This document shows positions 15,601 to 23,559 of a stretch of DNA of 25,621 bases, one piece after another. The DNA comes from CAZXGD01 sp046350455 (GTDB taxonomy: Bacteria; Planctomycetota; Phycisphaerae; Phycisphaerales; SM1A02), in assembly GCA_046350455.1 (NCBI GenBank), contig JAXMAM010000036.1, forward strand, positions 1 to 25,621, written 5' to 3'. The notes beneath the pieces were generated by a model that saw nothing but the letters and a program-made list of their open reading frames with translations, did no database searches and was not told the DNA's origin. Made by a program: the position numbers and the translations under genes. The number at the start of each line of letters is the position of its first letter. Position 1 is the stretch's first letter.

Positions 15601-15918
15601 GAACACCGCGCCCATGCCGCCCTCGCCAATCTGCTCCAGGATGCTGTAGCGACCGATGCGCGCACCCTGCGGGGCCAGCACCACCGGCGTGGCCAGGAAT
15701 CCGGCGCTGTCAGTGGCGTGCTCCAGAAGCGAGCGCACCTCGTGCGCCAGCTCTGGCTCCTCGGCTGCCAGCGCGGCCAGGCGGGCGGCGCGCGCGTCTG
15801 GAGAGGCCCCCAGCAGCGCGCGGAACTCCGCTGCCACGCGGGCAAACCGCTGCCGCCGGTCGTGCGCGCCGGGGCTCCCTGTTCCGGGCGGATCCAGTGG
15901 TGGCTCTGGGCTGGTCAT
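12589..15918 (-). CDS. Membrane Ser/Thr protein kinase with WD40-like repeats (ECF-associated)
   Basis: The product is 1109 residues. Residues 24-70 are the helical segment typical of ECF-linked planctomycete kinases. The kinase domain spans about 90-355: glycine loop GEGGMG at 98-103, K121 in V-A-L-K, H-R-D-L-K-P-S-N at 212-219 with D214, DFG at 235-237, and SPE at 268-270, all intact, so an active enzyme is expected. One membrane helix (about 378-401) separates it from a WD40-like propeller, seen in G-H-T-S-M-V-A-G-V-A and S-S-D-G-T-V-R-L-W-H-L near the C-terminus. An Ala/Pro/Met-rich stretch (PAPMPATMPAPMPAP) interrupts the propeller. Its start overlaps the stop of the ECF sigma gene by 4 bp, so the pair is co-translated. 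The last 24 or so residues are read antisense to the dockerin repeats of the neighbour. Confidence 0.92.
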   Translation of the reverse strand: MTSPEPPLDPPGTGSPGAHDRRQRFARVAAEFRALLGASPDARAARLAALAAEEPELAHEVRSLLEHATDSAGFLATPVVLAPQGARIGRYSILEQIGEGGMGAVFRAQQVEPMQRLVALKLIKLGMDTRAVVQRFESERQVLAQMDHPGIARILDGGVAPDGRPYFVMELVAGVPITTWCSQHQLSADQRVELFLQVCAAVQHAHQKGVIHRDLKPSNLLVAEVDGKPLVKVIDFGIARALDEDGRAASTLLTSDAAAKPGTPEYMSPEQAQPGAGVDIRSDVYSLGVVLYELLVGSTPARTRTRAGSVRAPAAAKPALRGNLNAIVLKAIAPEQARRYGTVAALAEDLERHLQRLPVRARPAGAWYVGTQFARRHTLLLSAAACVLVALVGGLVLALSAWQQARQELFLSTVSRGRLAGAVGDVAEARTTLWGCYLQQPESPNAAWALRELYFRYPCMWTMQRTALRGSQVRALDADTVVMVTPTGAPCTVRVEDGQVLTQCMPAPADGLVRVAHHLALAPDGSIAAVGDGRGDVRAWNLRTGAYLGTVASHGTGVCDVACLGDARHLVTVGADGRVLLVDWQEPEHATLLWQAAGKLRTVAAHAATGQLAAGQTDGTLLLWQDTALPPLQLREHKELIMCMAFDRAGAQLVTGSTDARTVVWSVPDGGVLRVIPSKNGTVRDVAYAPDGSLYILGWWQLDQLKPGAETPEAVTVEGGWRMAVPRAGDVIVTSADEHVVRRWRTDPQSLFEPVPGEQGWSVRCVAGGEGSAAPAGGAHSGSAAGDALFLTARGRVLRALGADGQVRWEHALPAAVSAVGASADGSVVAAGLSDGQVWLRAAGGAWQQVGSDFGPGTRHLVQVSPAGTWVAYATRSNAVMLMAVATPAAAQVAAPAPAPMPATMPAPMPAPVQALPGSPHAQLALHFTRDGQWLAATERKDALRLFHLHTGERRQHDCGQTVFAMDSTPDGRLLLGTWTGPLLVATPDRGVVSMLRGHTSMVAGVALVPAEPALVLTSSSDGTVRLWHLDRQCELQSLAPFAGEAAGAIACAGTLERVVVSGPKGRAVSWPLRLADQSIQGNTPALMGTDPTLPAGGPDRSRPPGRPD

Positions 15919-16430
15919 CCCTTGCCCTCCAGCCTGCGCCGCAGCCAGCCGCGCGCCAGCGCCCAGTCTGCGTCGGCCGTGCTGGTGGCCACGCCCAGCA
16001 CAGCGGCGGCCTCCGCACCGGTCAGCCCGCCAAAGAAGCGGAGCTCCACCAGCCGGCTGGCGCGTTCGTCCAGTTCAGCCAGCTCCGTGAGCGCTTCATC
16101 AAGCGCCAGGAGCTCCAGCGCGTCTGGGGCGTCCACGGACACCTCCGGCAGCTCGATGCGAATGCGGCTGCCACCGCGCTTCTCAGCTGTGTGCCGGCGC
16201 GCGTGGTCCACCAGGATGTGGCGCATGGTGGCGGCCGCCACAGCGCGGAAGGCGCACTCATCCAGCGCCGCCTCTGCGCCAGCCAGCCGCATGAAGGCCT
16301 CGTGCACCAGCGCAGTGGGCTGCAGCGTGTGGTCGGGGCGCTCGCGGCGCATCAGCGCGCCTGCCACCTGGTGCAGCGCGGCGTACGCCTGGGGCGTGAG
16401 GGCTCCGCTTGGATCCTTGGGCTGATGCAC
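15915..16430 (-). CDS. ECF-type RNA polymerase sigma factor
   Basis: The product is 171 residues from the ATG at 16430. It matches the TIGR02999-like group (Sig-70_X6) found with planctomycete Ser/Thr kinases: region 2 has 'LQPTALVHEAFMRLAG' and A-A-T-M-R-H-I-L-V-D-H-A-R-R; region 4 has 'ELDERASRLVELRFFGGLTG', E-A-A-A-V-L-G-V and a final helix in 'DADWALARGWLRRRL'. It directs RNA polymerase to a small gene set. The ATGA overlap with the kinase gene at 15915-15918 and the known ECF-STK pairing suggest the kinase controls this sigma factor, in place of an anti-sigma factor. The substrate site is not visible. Confidence 0.92.
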   Translation of the reverse strand: MHQPKDPSGALTPQAYAALHQVAGALMRRERPDHTLQPTALVHEAFMRLAGAEAALDECAFRAVAAATMRHILVDHARRHTAEKRGGSRIRIELPEVSVDAPDALELLALDEALTELAELDERASRLVELRFFGGLTGAEAAAVLGVATSTADADWALARGWLRRRLEGKG

Positions 16431-16468
16431 GTGCTCTGGCGCCCCAGCCTACGGCCCTGCAGCGAGCC

Positions 16469-16474
16469 TATAGT
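16469..16474 (+). promoter_or_regulatory. -10 box upstream of the OYE-family gene
   Basis: TATAGT (5 of 6 to TATAAT) lies 22 nt before the ATG at 16497, in a 66-bp gap between divergent genes. No convincing -35 is seen. AGGAA near 16488 may be the ribosome site. Confidence 0.45.
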
Positions 16475-16496
16475 GCGATCCCTTCACAGGAATCCC

Positions 16497-17660
16497 ATGC
16501 CATCCATTTTTGAGACCATCACGCTGGGCGCCACGCACTGCCGCAACCGGGTGGCCATGGCGCCGCTCACGCGCAACCGCTCCAGCCAGCCAGGCAACGT
16601 CCCCAACGACCTGATGGCGCAGTACTACGCGCAGCGCGCTGGCTTTGGGCTGATTGTCTCAGAGGCCACGCAGATCTCCCCGCAGGGCCAGGGCTACCTG
16701 TGGGCGCCAGGAATCCACAGCACCGCGCAGGCAGAGGGCTGGCAGCGGGTCACGCGGGCCGTGCACCAGGCTGGTGGGCGCATGGTGCTGCAGCTGTGGC
16801 ACGTGGGGCGCGTCAGCCATCAGAGCGTGCTGCCTGATGGCATGGTGCCAGTGTCGCCCAGCGGCATCGGCAGAGCAGGCCTCCACACCTGGGCGCTGCG
16901 CCCCGATGGCACGCCCGGCAAGGTGGAGTGCTCCCCGCCCCGCGCGCTGGAGGCGCATGAGATCCGCCAGACCATCCAGGACTACGTGCGCGCGGCGCAG
17001 CTGGCGCTGGAGGCAGGATTTGACGGCGTGGAGATCCACGCGGCCAACGGATACCTCATCGAGCAGTTCATGGACCCCACAGCCAACGTCCGCACGGACG
17101 AATGGGGCGGCAGCATGGAGAATCGCGCCCGCTTTGCGCGCCAGGTGTACACCGCGGTCTCCAGCGCCATTGGCGCAGCCCGCACGGGCATCCGCCTGTC
17201 ACCGGGCGCTGGGCATGGCGGCAAGCCAGTGGATCCCGCGTGGCGCGATCTGGCGCTCCACCTGGCAGCGCACCTGCGCGGCGCCATGTACGTGCACCTC
17301 TTTGACCACACCATGGGCCAGGAGCCACCGCAGGCTGCTGGCTGTGGCCGGCCGTTTGCTGCAGAGTTCCGCAGCGTGTTCGGGGGTCCCATCATCCTGA
17401 ACGGCGGGTTCGGCAGCTCCAGCTGGCGCGCCTCCGACGCTGCACACGAAGCGCAGGCCGCGCTGGACGCAGGCCTCTGCGACATGGTGGCCTTTGGCAA
17501 GCTGGCCATCAGCAATCCAGATCTGGTGGCGCGGCTGAAGGGCGCGGCTGCAGAGGGTGCGCCTCTGCTCAACCAATGGGACAGCACCACTTTCTACGGT
17601 GGCGGCGCAGCGGGCTACACGGACTATCCAGCGCTGGCGGGTCACGCTGTGGTGGGGTGA
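16497..17660 (+). CDS. Old Yellow Enzyme family FMN ene-reductase (N-ethylmaleimide reductase type)
   Basis: The product is 387 residues from the ATG at 16497. It should be a soluble FMN enzyme that reduces the C=C bond of unsaturated carbonyls, nitrate esters or similar compounds with NAD(P)H. Seen in order: N-R-V-A-M-A-P-L-T-R near residue 17 (FMN phosphate side), the 'GGRMVLQLWHVGRVSH' strand near 93-108, H181 and N184 in H-A-A-N-G-Y-L (substrate-binding pair), the family's N-x-R-T-D-E-W-G-G-S-x-x-N-R at about 200-215, and G-G-F near 303 for FMN. Full length. It converges on the methyltransferase gene with a 19-bp overlap. The physiological substrate is unknown. Confidence 0.9.
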   Translation: MPSIFETITLGATHCRNRVAMAPLTRNRSSQPGNVPNDLMAQYYAQRAGFGLIVSEATQISPQGQGYLWAPGIHSTAQAEGWQRVTRAVHQAGGRMVLQLWHVGRVSHQSVLPDGMVPVSPSGIGRAGLHTWALRPDGTPGKVECSPPRALEAHEIRQTIQDYVRAAQLALEAGFDGVEIHAANGYLIEQFMDPTANVRTDEWGGSMENRARFARQVYTAVSSAIGAARTGIRLSPGAGHGGKPVDPAWRDLALHLAAHLRGAMYVHLFDHTMGQEPPQAAGCGRPFAAEFRSVFGGPIILNGGFGSSSWRASDAAHEAQAALDAGLCDMVAFGKLAISNPDLVARLKGAAAEGAPLLNQWDSTTFYGGGAAGYTDYPALAGHAVVG

Positions 17661-18346
17661 CTGGTCACCACCGCCACGGCAATTCCATCCCAGCCTTTCT
17701 GGCCAACCGTCTGGATGACGGTGGCGTCCAGGTGTTCATGCGCAGCCATCAGGTCCACCATGGCTCGCACGCCCTGTGCTGATGGATCCGTGGTGCCAGG
17801 GTCCGCCACCATCCCGCGCCGCACCACGTTGTCCACCACAATCAGCGCGCCCACGCGCGCCAGCCGGACGGCCCACTCCAGGTACGCCGGATTGTTGGGC
17901 TTGTCTGCGTCAATGAACACCAGATCGAACGGCTCCTGGCCTGCCAGCGTGGGCAGCGTGTCCAGCGCTGGGCCCACCTTGATCTCCACCAGATCATCCA
18001 GGCCAGCGCGCATCAGGTTGGTGCGCGCCACGTGCGCGTGGTGCGGGTCCAGCTCCAGCGTCACCAGGTGCCCATCGGCAGGCAGCGCGCGGCCCAGCCA
18101 GATGGTGCTGTAGCCGCCCAGCGTGCCCACCTCCAGGATGCGCCGCGCGCCCACGCTGCGCGCCAGGAGGTGCAGCAGCTTGCCCAGCGCGGCAGACACT
18201 TCGATCACCGGCAGACCGCCGGCCCGGCTGTCCTGCACCGCCTGCAGCAGCGCTGCGTCTTCCTCAATGAGCGCGCCGCGGAAGTAGTTCTCCACGGCGA
18301 GGGCTTCTTCCTGGCTGACGGCAACAGTGGCTGGCTGCGGAGGCAT
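17642..18346 (-). CDS. SAM-dependent O-methyltransferase, family 3
   Basis: The product is 234 residues from the ATG at 18346. It resembles the caffeoyl-CoA/catechol O-methyltransferase-like family (Methyltransf_3). The SAM-binding motif E-V-G-T-L-G-G-Y-S-T lies near residue 72, an acidic strand end L-V-T-L-E-L-D near 95, D-L-V-F-I-D-A-D-K (metal and catalytic region) near 140, and V-D-N-V-V-R-R-G near 177. The metal-ligand residues appear intact (D in FIDAD, D-N in VDNV), so a divalent-metal-dependent enzyme is expected. There is no signal peptide. The substrate cannot be told; the bacterial members act on small catechols and related molecules. Confidence 0.9.
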   Translation of the reverse strand: MPPQPATVAVSQEEALAVENYFRGALIEEDAALLQAVQDSRAGGLPVIEVSAALGKLLHLLARSVGARRILEVGTLGGYSTIWLGRALPADGHLVTLELDPHHAHVARTNLMRAGLDDLVEIKVGPALDTLPTLAGQEPFDLVFIDADKPNNPAYLEWAVRLARVGALIVVDNVVRRGMVADPGTTDPSAQGVRAMVDLMAAHEHLDATVIQTVGQKGWDGIAVAVVTSHPTTA

Positions 18347-18532
18347 GGCCCGAGCGTACCGCCCCGCCTTGGGGGCGCCGCGGGTGCCCGCCGGGTCTGC
18401 GCCTGGGCTTGGTACACGCCATCGCTGGTTCAGCGGTCAGTCTGTGCAGCCTGGTGCGGTCGGACGGGATTCCCACCGCCTGCTCCGCGCCGCCCACGCA
18501 GCCGCGACCGAGCCACCCCACCCGGACGGCCG

Positions 18533-20968
18533 ATGCATGACGCGGCCACCTGCAGCATGGCTGCGGCTCTGTGGCGTGCCATGATCCCCAGCCAGCACTT
18601 CCCATCGTCTCGCACTGGAGCCCAGCCGTCGCGCTGGACCCCGGCCGCGCTGCTGCGCCGCGCGGTGAAGGCGGTGCGCGACCGCCCCATGCCGCTGGCG
18701 CTGGCCATCACACTGGCCCTCTTTGCGGGCGCGCTCCTCTCCATGAACGTGCTGCACGCGCAGGCGCGCCGCGTGATGGAGCAGTCGCTCAACGAAAGCC
18801 TGGCCAGTTCTGCCCGCGTGGCTGCCGCTGCGTTGAACGCAGGCCTCCACGCCAGCATCCGCACGCCAGAGCAGGATGGATCTCCGGAATACCAGCAGGC
18901 CGTGGCGCCACTGCAGGGCATCCTGCGCGCGGTGCCGTCGCTGCGCTACATCTACACCTTCCGCGAGCACCAGGGCCAGGTGACCTTTGTGCTGGATGCC
19001 ACGCCACCGGGGGACCACGATGGCGACGGCGTGGACGACCACGCCCACGTGGGCCAGGTGTACGAGACCCCCGATGAAGCCATGCTGCTGGCGCTGGCCA
19101 CCCAGCGCATGACCGCCACGCTGGAGCCGGCCACCGACCAATGGGGGACCTTCATGTCCGCGTACGCGCCCGTCCGCGACGCCCACGGCGACGTGGAGTG
19201 CTTTGTGGGCGTGGACATGAACGTGGAGGTGTATCAGGCGCGGCTGGCTGCCATGGACTCTGCAGCCCGCGCTGGCGTGAACACCGCGGCTGCAGGAAGC
19301 GTGCTTCTTGGCATCCTCATCTACATGCTGAAGCGCAGCAGCGTGGAGAGCCGCAAGGCCGCCATGGCCAGCGCTGCGCTCATGGAGCGCACAGCCAGCT
19401 TCTTCCCGGGCGCGCTGTACACCTGCGTGCAGCGCGTCGATGGCAAGGTGTCCATCCCGTATGCAAGCCCCGGGCTTCGCGACCTCTTTGGCCTGGACCC
19501 CGCCGCAGTGCGCCATGACGCGTCGCAGATGCAGGCGCGCATCCATCCGGACGACCTGCCGGGCATGATGCAGGCCGCCACCATCGCGCGCCGCGACTCC
19601 ACCCTGTGGAGCGCAGAGTTCCGCGTGCGTCACGAAGGCGGCCGCACCCGCTGGGTGGAAGGACGCTCCATGCCGCACCCCGAGCCAGATGGCGGCGTGC
19701 AGTGGTACGGCTACTTTGCGGACATCACGGAGCGCAAGGGCATCACCCTGGCGCTGGAGCAGGCCAAGCTGGATGCCGAAGAAGCCAACCGCGCCAAGGG
19801 CGAGTTTGTGGCCAACATCAGCCATGAGATTCGCACGCCCATCTCTGCCATCCTGGGCTATGCCGAGCTGCTCCACCACGGCGAGGTGGACAGCAGCACC
19901 ATCACCCACGAGGAGGCTGCAGATGCGATCCATCGCAACGCCACCCATCTGCTGGCGCTGGTGAACGACATCCTGGACGTGGCCAAGCTTGAGTCTGGAA
20001 AGCTGGTGGTGCAGCGCGTGCCAACCGACGTGCGGCAGCTGGCTGGCGAAGTGCTGGACATGCTGCGCGTGCGCGCCACGGAACGCGGCATCGCCATGCA
20101 TCTGAGCTGCGACCCCGCAGTGCCTGAGCGCATGCTGGCCGACCCGCTGCGCGTGCGGCAGATCATCACCAACCTGGTGGGCAACGCCATCAAGTTCACA
20201 GAAGAGGGCTCCATCTGGCTGCGCATCCAGGTGGAGGAAGGCCCCACGGTGGCGCTGACCGTGCGCGACACGGGCATCGGCATGACAGAGACCCAGCTGG
20301 GCAAGATCTTCCGACCCTTCACGCAAGTGGACAGCTCCATGTCGCGCAGCTTTGGCGGCGCTGGGCTGGGGCTGGCCATCAGCCGTGAGCTGGCCGAACG
20401 CATGGGTGGCACGCTGACCGCCTGCAGCCGCCTGGGTGCAGGCAGCGAGTTCACGCTGCGCCTGCCTGTCCAGGCCAGCGCCACCCCGCAGAGGCATCTG
20501 ACGCCCCCAGCGCCCGCACAGCCTGCCGAGGCTGAGGACCCCCTGCCGCTCCTGGGCTGCCGGGTGCTGCTGGCCGAGGATGGCCCAGACAACGCCAGGC
20601 TGATCACCCACCACCTGACTGCTGCAGGCGCGGTGGTGGACCTGGCCAGCGATGGCTCCACCGCTGTGGACCTGGTGCGCACCTCCCTGCGCGCAGCGGG
20701 CACCCCCTACGACCTCATCCTGATGGACATGCAGATGCCCCGCATGGATGGCTACACCGCCACCGAGCACCTGCGCAGCATGGGGGTGCGCTCCCCGGTG
20801 GTGGCCCTGACCGCCCACGCCACCGAGGACGACCGGGCCCGCTGCCTGGCTGTGGGCTGCGACGACTACGCCGCCAAGCCCATCCCCCGCGCAAGCCTGA
20901 TTTCCATGTGCGGGCGCTGGACTGGCCGATGGCTCCCGGACCCAGCAGGCACACATCACGGGAAATAG
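18533..20968 (+). CDS. Hybrid sensor histidine kinase with C-terminal receiver domain
   Basis: The product is 811 residues from the ATG at 18533; ATGs at 18557 and 18581 are alternative starts and none has a strong ribosome site. Membrane helices at about 52-73 and 250-266 bracket an extracytoplasmic sensor of about 175 residues, cache-like in layout, with an acidic D-H-D-G-D-G-V-D-D-H loop at 161-170. A PAS domain follows (about 285-402), then HisKA with H431 in N-I-S-H-E-I-R-T-P, and HATPase_c with N551, D-T-G-I-G at 579-583 and G-G-A-G-L-G-L at 608-614. The receiver domain (about 676-795) has the acidic pair E682-D683, D732 in L-M-D-M-Q-M-P and K782 in A-K-P. No separate response regulator is adjacent, so the output partner is unknown. 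Confidence 0.93.
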   Translation: MHDAATCSMAAALWRAMIPSQHFPSSRTGAQPSRWTPAALLRRAVKAVRDRPMPLALAITLALFAGALLSMNVLHAQARRVMEQSLNESLASSARVAAAALNAGLHASIRTPEQDGSPEYQQAVAPLQGILRAVPSLRYIYTFREHQGQVTFVLDATPPGDHDGDGVDDHAHVGQVYETPDEAMLLALATQRMTATLEPATDQWGTFMSAYAPVRDAHGDVECFVGVDMNVEVYQARLAAMDSAARAGVNTAAAGSVLLGILIYMLKRSSVESRKAAMASAALMERTASFFPGALYTCVQRVDGKVSIPYASPGLRDLFGLDPAAVRHDASQMQARIHPDDLPGMMQAATIARRDSTLWSAEFRVRHEGGRTRWVEGRSMPHPEPDGGVQWYGYFADITERKGITLALEQAKLDAEEANRAKGEFVANISHEIRTPISAILGYAELLHHGEVDSSTITHEEAADAIHRNATHLLALVNDILDVAKLESGKLVVQRVPTDVRQLAGEVLDMLRVRATERGIAMHLSCDPAVPERMLADPLRVRQIITNLVGNAIKFTEEGSIWLRIQVEEGPTVALTVRDTGIGMTETQLGKIFRPFTQVDSSMSRSFGGAGLGLAISRELAERMGGTLTACSRLGAGSEFTLRLPVQASATPQRHLTPPAPAQPAEAEDPLPLLGCRVLLAEDGPDNARLITHHLTAAGAVVDLASDGSTAVDLVRTSLRAAGTPYDLILMDMQMPRMDGYTATEHLRSMGVRSPVVALTAHATEDDRARCLAVGCDDYAAKPIPRASLISMCGRWTGRWLPDPAGTHHGK

Positions 20969-20981
20969 ACCGTACCTGTGA

Positions 20982-21000
20982 GCGTTCCTCTGGGGAACGC
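20982..21000. promoter_or_regulatory. Hairpin directly before the ribosome site of the PSD1 gene
   Basis: GCGTTCC (20982-20988), loop TCTGG, GGAACGC (20994-21000): a perfect 7-bp stem. The AGGGAGAG ribosome site starts at 21001, the next base. There is no T-run. It could end the kinase transcript or affect translation of the next gene. Confidence 0.5.
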
Positions 21001-21012
21001 AGGGAGAGCACC

Positions 21013-23541
21013 ATGCGCCCCACCACTGTCGCCACCCCACTCGTCCTGTTCGCTGCCTTGGTGACCTTGAACACCCAGGCGCGTGCGGCCAACGATCCGC
21101 CGACCCCAGAGGGCATCGCCTTCTTCGAGAGCAAGATCCGGCCGCTCCTGGCGCAGAACTGCTACTCCTGCCACGCCAACACAGCCAGCAAGGTGCGCGG
21201 CGGCCTCAAGCTGGACTCGCTGGCCGCCATCATGGCGGGCGGCGACAACGGCGCTGTGGTGGTGCCGGGCGACCCGGACCACAGCCCGCTCATCGTGGCG
21301 GTGCGCTACGACGACGACTCGCTGCAGATGCCGCCCAAGAAGCGCCTGCCAGACGAGTCCATCAAGCTGCTGGAGCAGTGGGTGAAGATGGGCGCGCCAC
21401 ACCCGGATGGCGCCGTGACGCCCGCCACCACCCCACCGCAGAAGACCGTGGACATGGCCAAGGGCCGCGAGCACTGGGCGTACAAGCCTCGCCAGCAGGT
21501 GGACACGCCTTCTGTGAACGACAGCCGATGGGCCGTGAATGGCGTGGACCTCTTTGTGCTTGCTGGTCTTGAGGCGCACGGACTGAAGCCCACGGCCGAC
21601 GCAGACCGCCACACGTGGCTGCGCCGCGTGACCTTTGACCTGACTGGCCTGGCACCCACGCAGGCCGAGATGGACGCCTTTGACAAGGACCGCACACCCA
21701 CGGCGTACGAGACTGTGGTGGACCGCCTGCTGGCCAGTCCGCAGTTTGGCGAGCGCTGGGGCCGCCACTGGCTGGATGTGGCGCGCTACGCGGAAAGCAG
21801 CGGCAAGGAGAACAACACCGCGTACCCGTTTGCGTGGCGATACCGCGACTATGTGATCAACGCCTTCAACAAGGACAAGCCCTTCGACCAGTTCCTGATG
21901 GAGCAGCTGGCTGGCGACCTGCTGCCAGCCAAGGACGCGGACGACCGCGCGGAGAACCTGATCGCCACGGGCTACCTGGCCATCGGCCCCAAGAGCCATG
22001 CCACCCGCGGCCAGGCGCAGTTCAGGATGGACGTGGCCGACGAGCAGATTGACGCCTTCAGCCAGGGCATGATGGGCATGACGCTTGCGTGCGCGCGCTG
22101 CCACGACCACAAGTTCGACCCCATTCCGCAGAAGGACTACTACGCGGTGGCGGGCATCTTCCTCTCCACCAACACGGAGTACGGCACCTACCGCGGTCCG
22201 GGCAACCAGCATCCTTCCACGCTGCTGGACCTGCCAGCAGACGCACGCAGCGTGCCCAACGGCCCAGACATGCCAGGGGTGGTGCGCGCGGCGTATGAGC
22301 GCCAGCGCGGGGTGGCGGAGAAGGACTCGGCAGAGTTCGACCAGATCCGCCAGGCCCAGCGCCCGGGCGCCATGCAGCGCAACGCGGACGGCATGCCCAC
22401 CAAGGCTCCCGCCGTGGACCAGGTGAAGCTGCAGCGCCTGCGCTTTGCCAAGAGCCAGCTGGAGATGGTCACCGACGTGCTGGCCCGCTACGACGCACAG
22501 GGCCACGCCACCGCTGCCAACCGCCTGGCCATGGGCGCGCAGGACCGCAGCAAGCCAACCGATGCGCGCCTCCTGGTGCGCGGCGAGCTGGAGAAGCCCA
22601 GCGACGTGGTGCCGCGCGGCTTTGCGCAGATCATCACGCCAGAGGGATCGCCCACCATCAAGGAAGGCAGCGGCCGCAAGGAGCTGGCTGAATGGGTGGC
22701 TAGCGACAGCAACCCGCTGACCGCCCGCGTGTGGGCCAACCGCGTGTGGCTGCACCTGTTTGGCAAGGGCATCGTGCCCACCCCCGACAACTTTGGCATG
22801 AGCGGCGTGCCGCCCACTCACCCAGAACTGCTGGACTGGCTGGCCAACCAGCTGGTGGCCAACCACTGGAGCACCAAGGCGCTCATCCGCCAGATGGTCC
22901 TGAGCCACACCTACCGCATGGGCAGCCAGCCCAATGCCAAGGCCATGGAGAAGGACCCGGACAACATCTGGATGTGGCGCATGCCCAAGAAGCGCCTGGA
23001 GGCAGAGGCCATCCGCGACGCCATGCTGCAGGCCGCTGGCACGCTGGACCTGAAGCCGCCGGTGGGCTCGCCTGTGGCCTACCTGGAGGGCCAGGACCGC
23101 AATCCGCTGGTGGCCCGCATGGCCAGCATGGAGCAGCCGGTGCGCAGCGTGTACCTGCCGGTCATGCGCGACCACCTGCCCGAGATGCTGGACGTGTTCG
23201 ACATGGCTGAGCCCGCGTATGTGAGCGGCGAGCGCGAGAAGACCAGCGTGCCCACGCAGGCGCTGTTCATGATGAACGACGCCGCTGTCCTGGACGCCGC
23301 TGGCAAGATGGCGGACCGCCTGCTGGCCCTGAAGGGGTCCGACACAGACCGCGTGCGCGCTGCCTTTGCCTGGAGCTTTGGCCGCCTGCCCACGCAGGCA
23401 GAGATGACCGCGGTGAAGTCCTTCTTCCGCGACTTCCCCGCTGCGCAGAACGCCAAGGATGTCACCACCACGCAGAAGCAGGGATGGACTGCCTTCTGCC
23501 AGGCGCTGTTCCAGAGCGCTGAGTTCCGCACCCTGGACTGA
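21013..23541 (+). CDS. PSCyt1/PSCyt2/PSD1 planctomycete cytochrome-like protein
   Basis: The product is 842 residues from the ATG at 21013, with AGGGAGAG just upstream. A signal peptide (about residues 1-26) implies export. Domain order: PSCyt1 with a haem motif C50-Y-S-C53-H54; PSCyt2 (about 175-390) with 'RVTFDLTGLAPTQAEMDAF', 'ERWGRHWLDVARYAESSG' and a second haem-type motif C360-A-R-C363-H364; then PSD1 (about 560-835) with 'NPLTARVWANRVWLHLFG' and 'VPTQALFMMND'. This architecture is almost restricted to Planctomycetota and related phyla and nearly always sits beside a DUF1501 gene, as here (18 bp gap). The role is unknown; large paralogue families have been tied to extracellular polymer use by association only. 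Confidence 0.95.
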   Translation: MRPTTVATPLVLFAALVTLNTQARAANDPPTPEGIAFFESKIRPLLAQNCYSCHANTASKVRGGLKLDSLAAIMAGGDNGAVVVPGDPDHSPLIVAVRYDDDSLQMPPKKRLPDESIKLLEQWVKMGAPHPDGAVTPATTPPQKTVDMAKGREHWAYKPRQQVDTPSVNDSRWAVNGVDLFVLAGLEAHGLKPTADADRHTWLRRVTFDLTGLAPTQAEMDAFDKDRTPTAYETVVDRLLASPQFGERWGRHWLDVARYAESSGKENNTAYPFAWRYRDYVINAFNKDKPFDQFLMEQLAGDLLPAKDADDRAENLIATGYLAIGPKSHATRGQAQFRMDVADEQIDAFSQGMMGMTLACARCHDHKFDPIPQKDYYAVAGIFLSTNTEYGTYRGPGNQHPSTLLDLPADARSVPNGPDMPGVVRAAYERQRGVAEKDSAEFDQIRQAQRPGAMQRNADGMPTKAPAVDQVKLQRLRFAKSQLEMVTDVLARYDAQGHATAANRLAMGAQDRSKPTDARLLVRGELEKPSDVVPRGFAQIITPEGSPTIKEGSGRKELAEWVASDSNPLTARVWANRVWLHLFGKGIVPTPDNFGMSGVPPTHPELLDWLANQLVANHWSTKALIRQMVLSHTYRMGSQPNAKAMEKDPDNIWMWRMPKKRLEAEAIRDAMLQAAGTLDLKPPVGSPVAYLEGQDRNPLVARMASMEQPVRSVYLPVMRDHLPEMLDVFDMAEPAYVSGEREKTSVPTQALFMMNDAAVLDAAGKMADRLLALKGSDTDRVRAAFAWSFGRLPTQAEMTAVKSFFRDFPAAQNAKDVTTTQKQGWTAFCQALFQSAEFRTLD

Positions 23542-23559
23542 CCACACAAGGACTTCGCC

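Noticed and set aside
18420..18532. Possible riboswitch (cobalamin-like pieces) before the histidine kinase
   Set aside because: The GGGA..CCACCGCC fragments do not assemble into the conserved core of any class I know, and there is no ordered set of stems.
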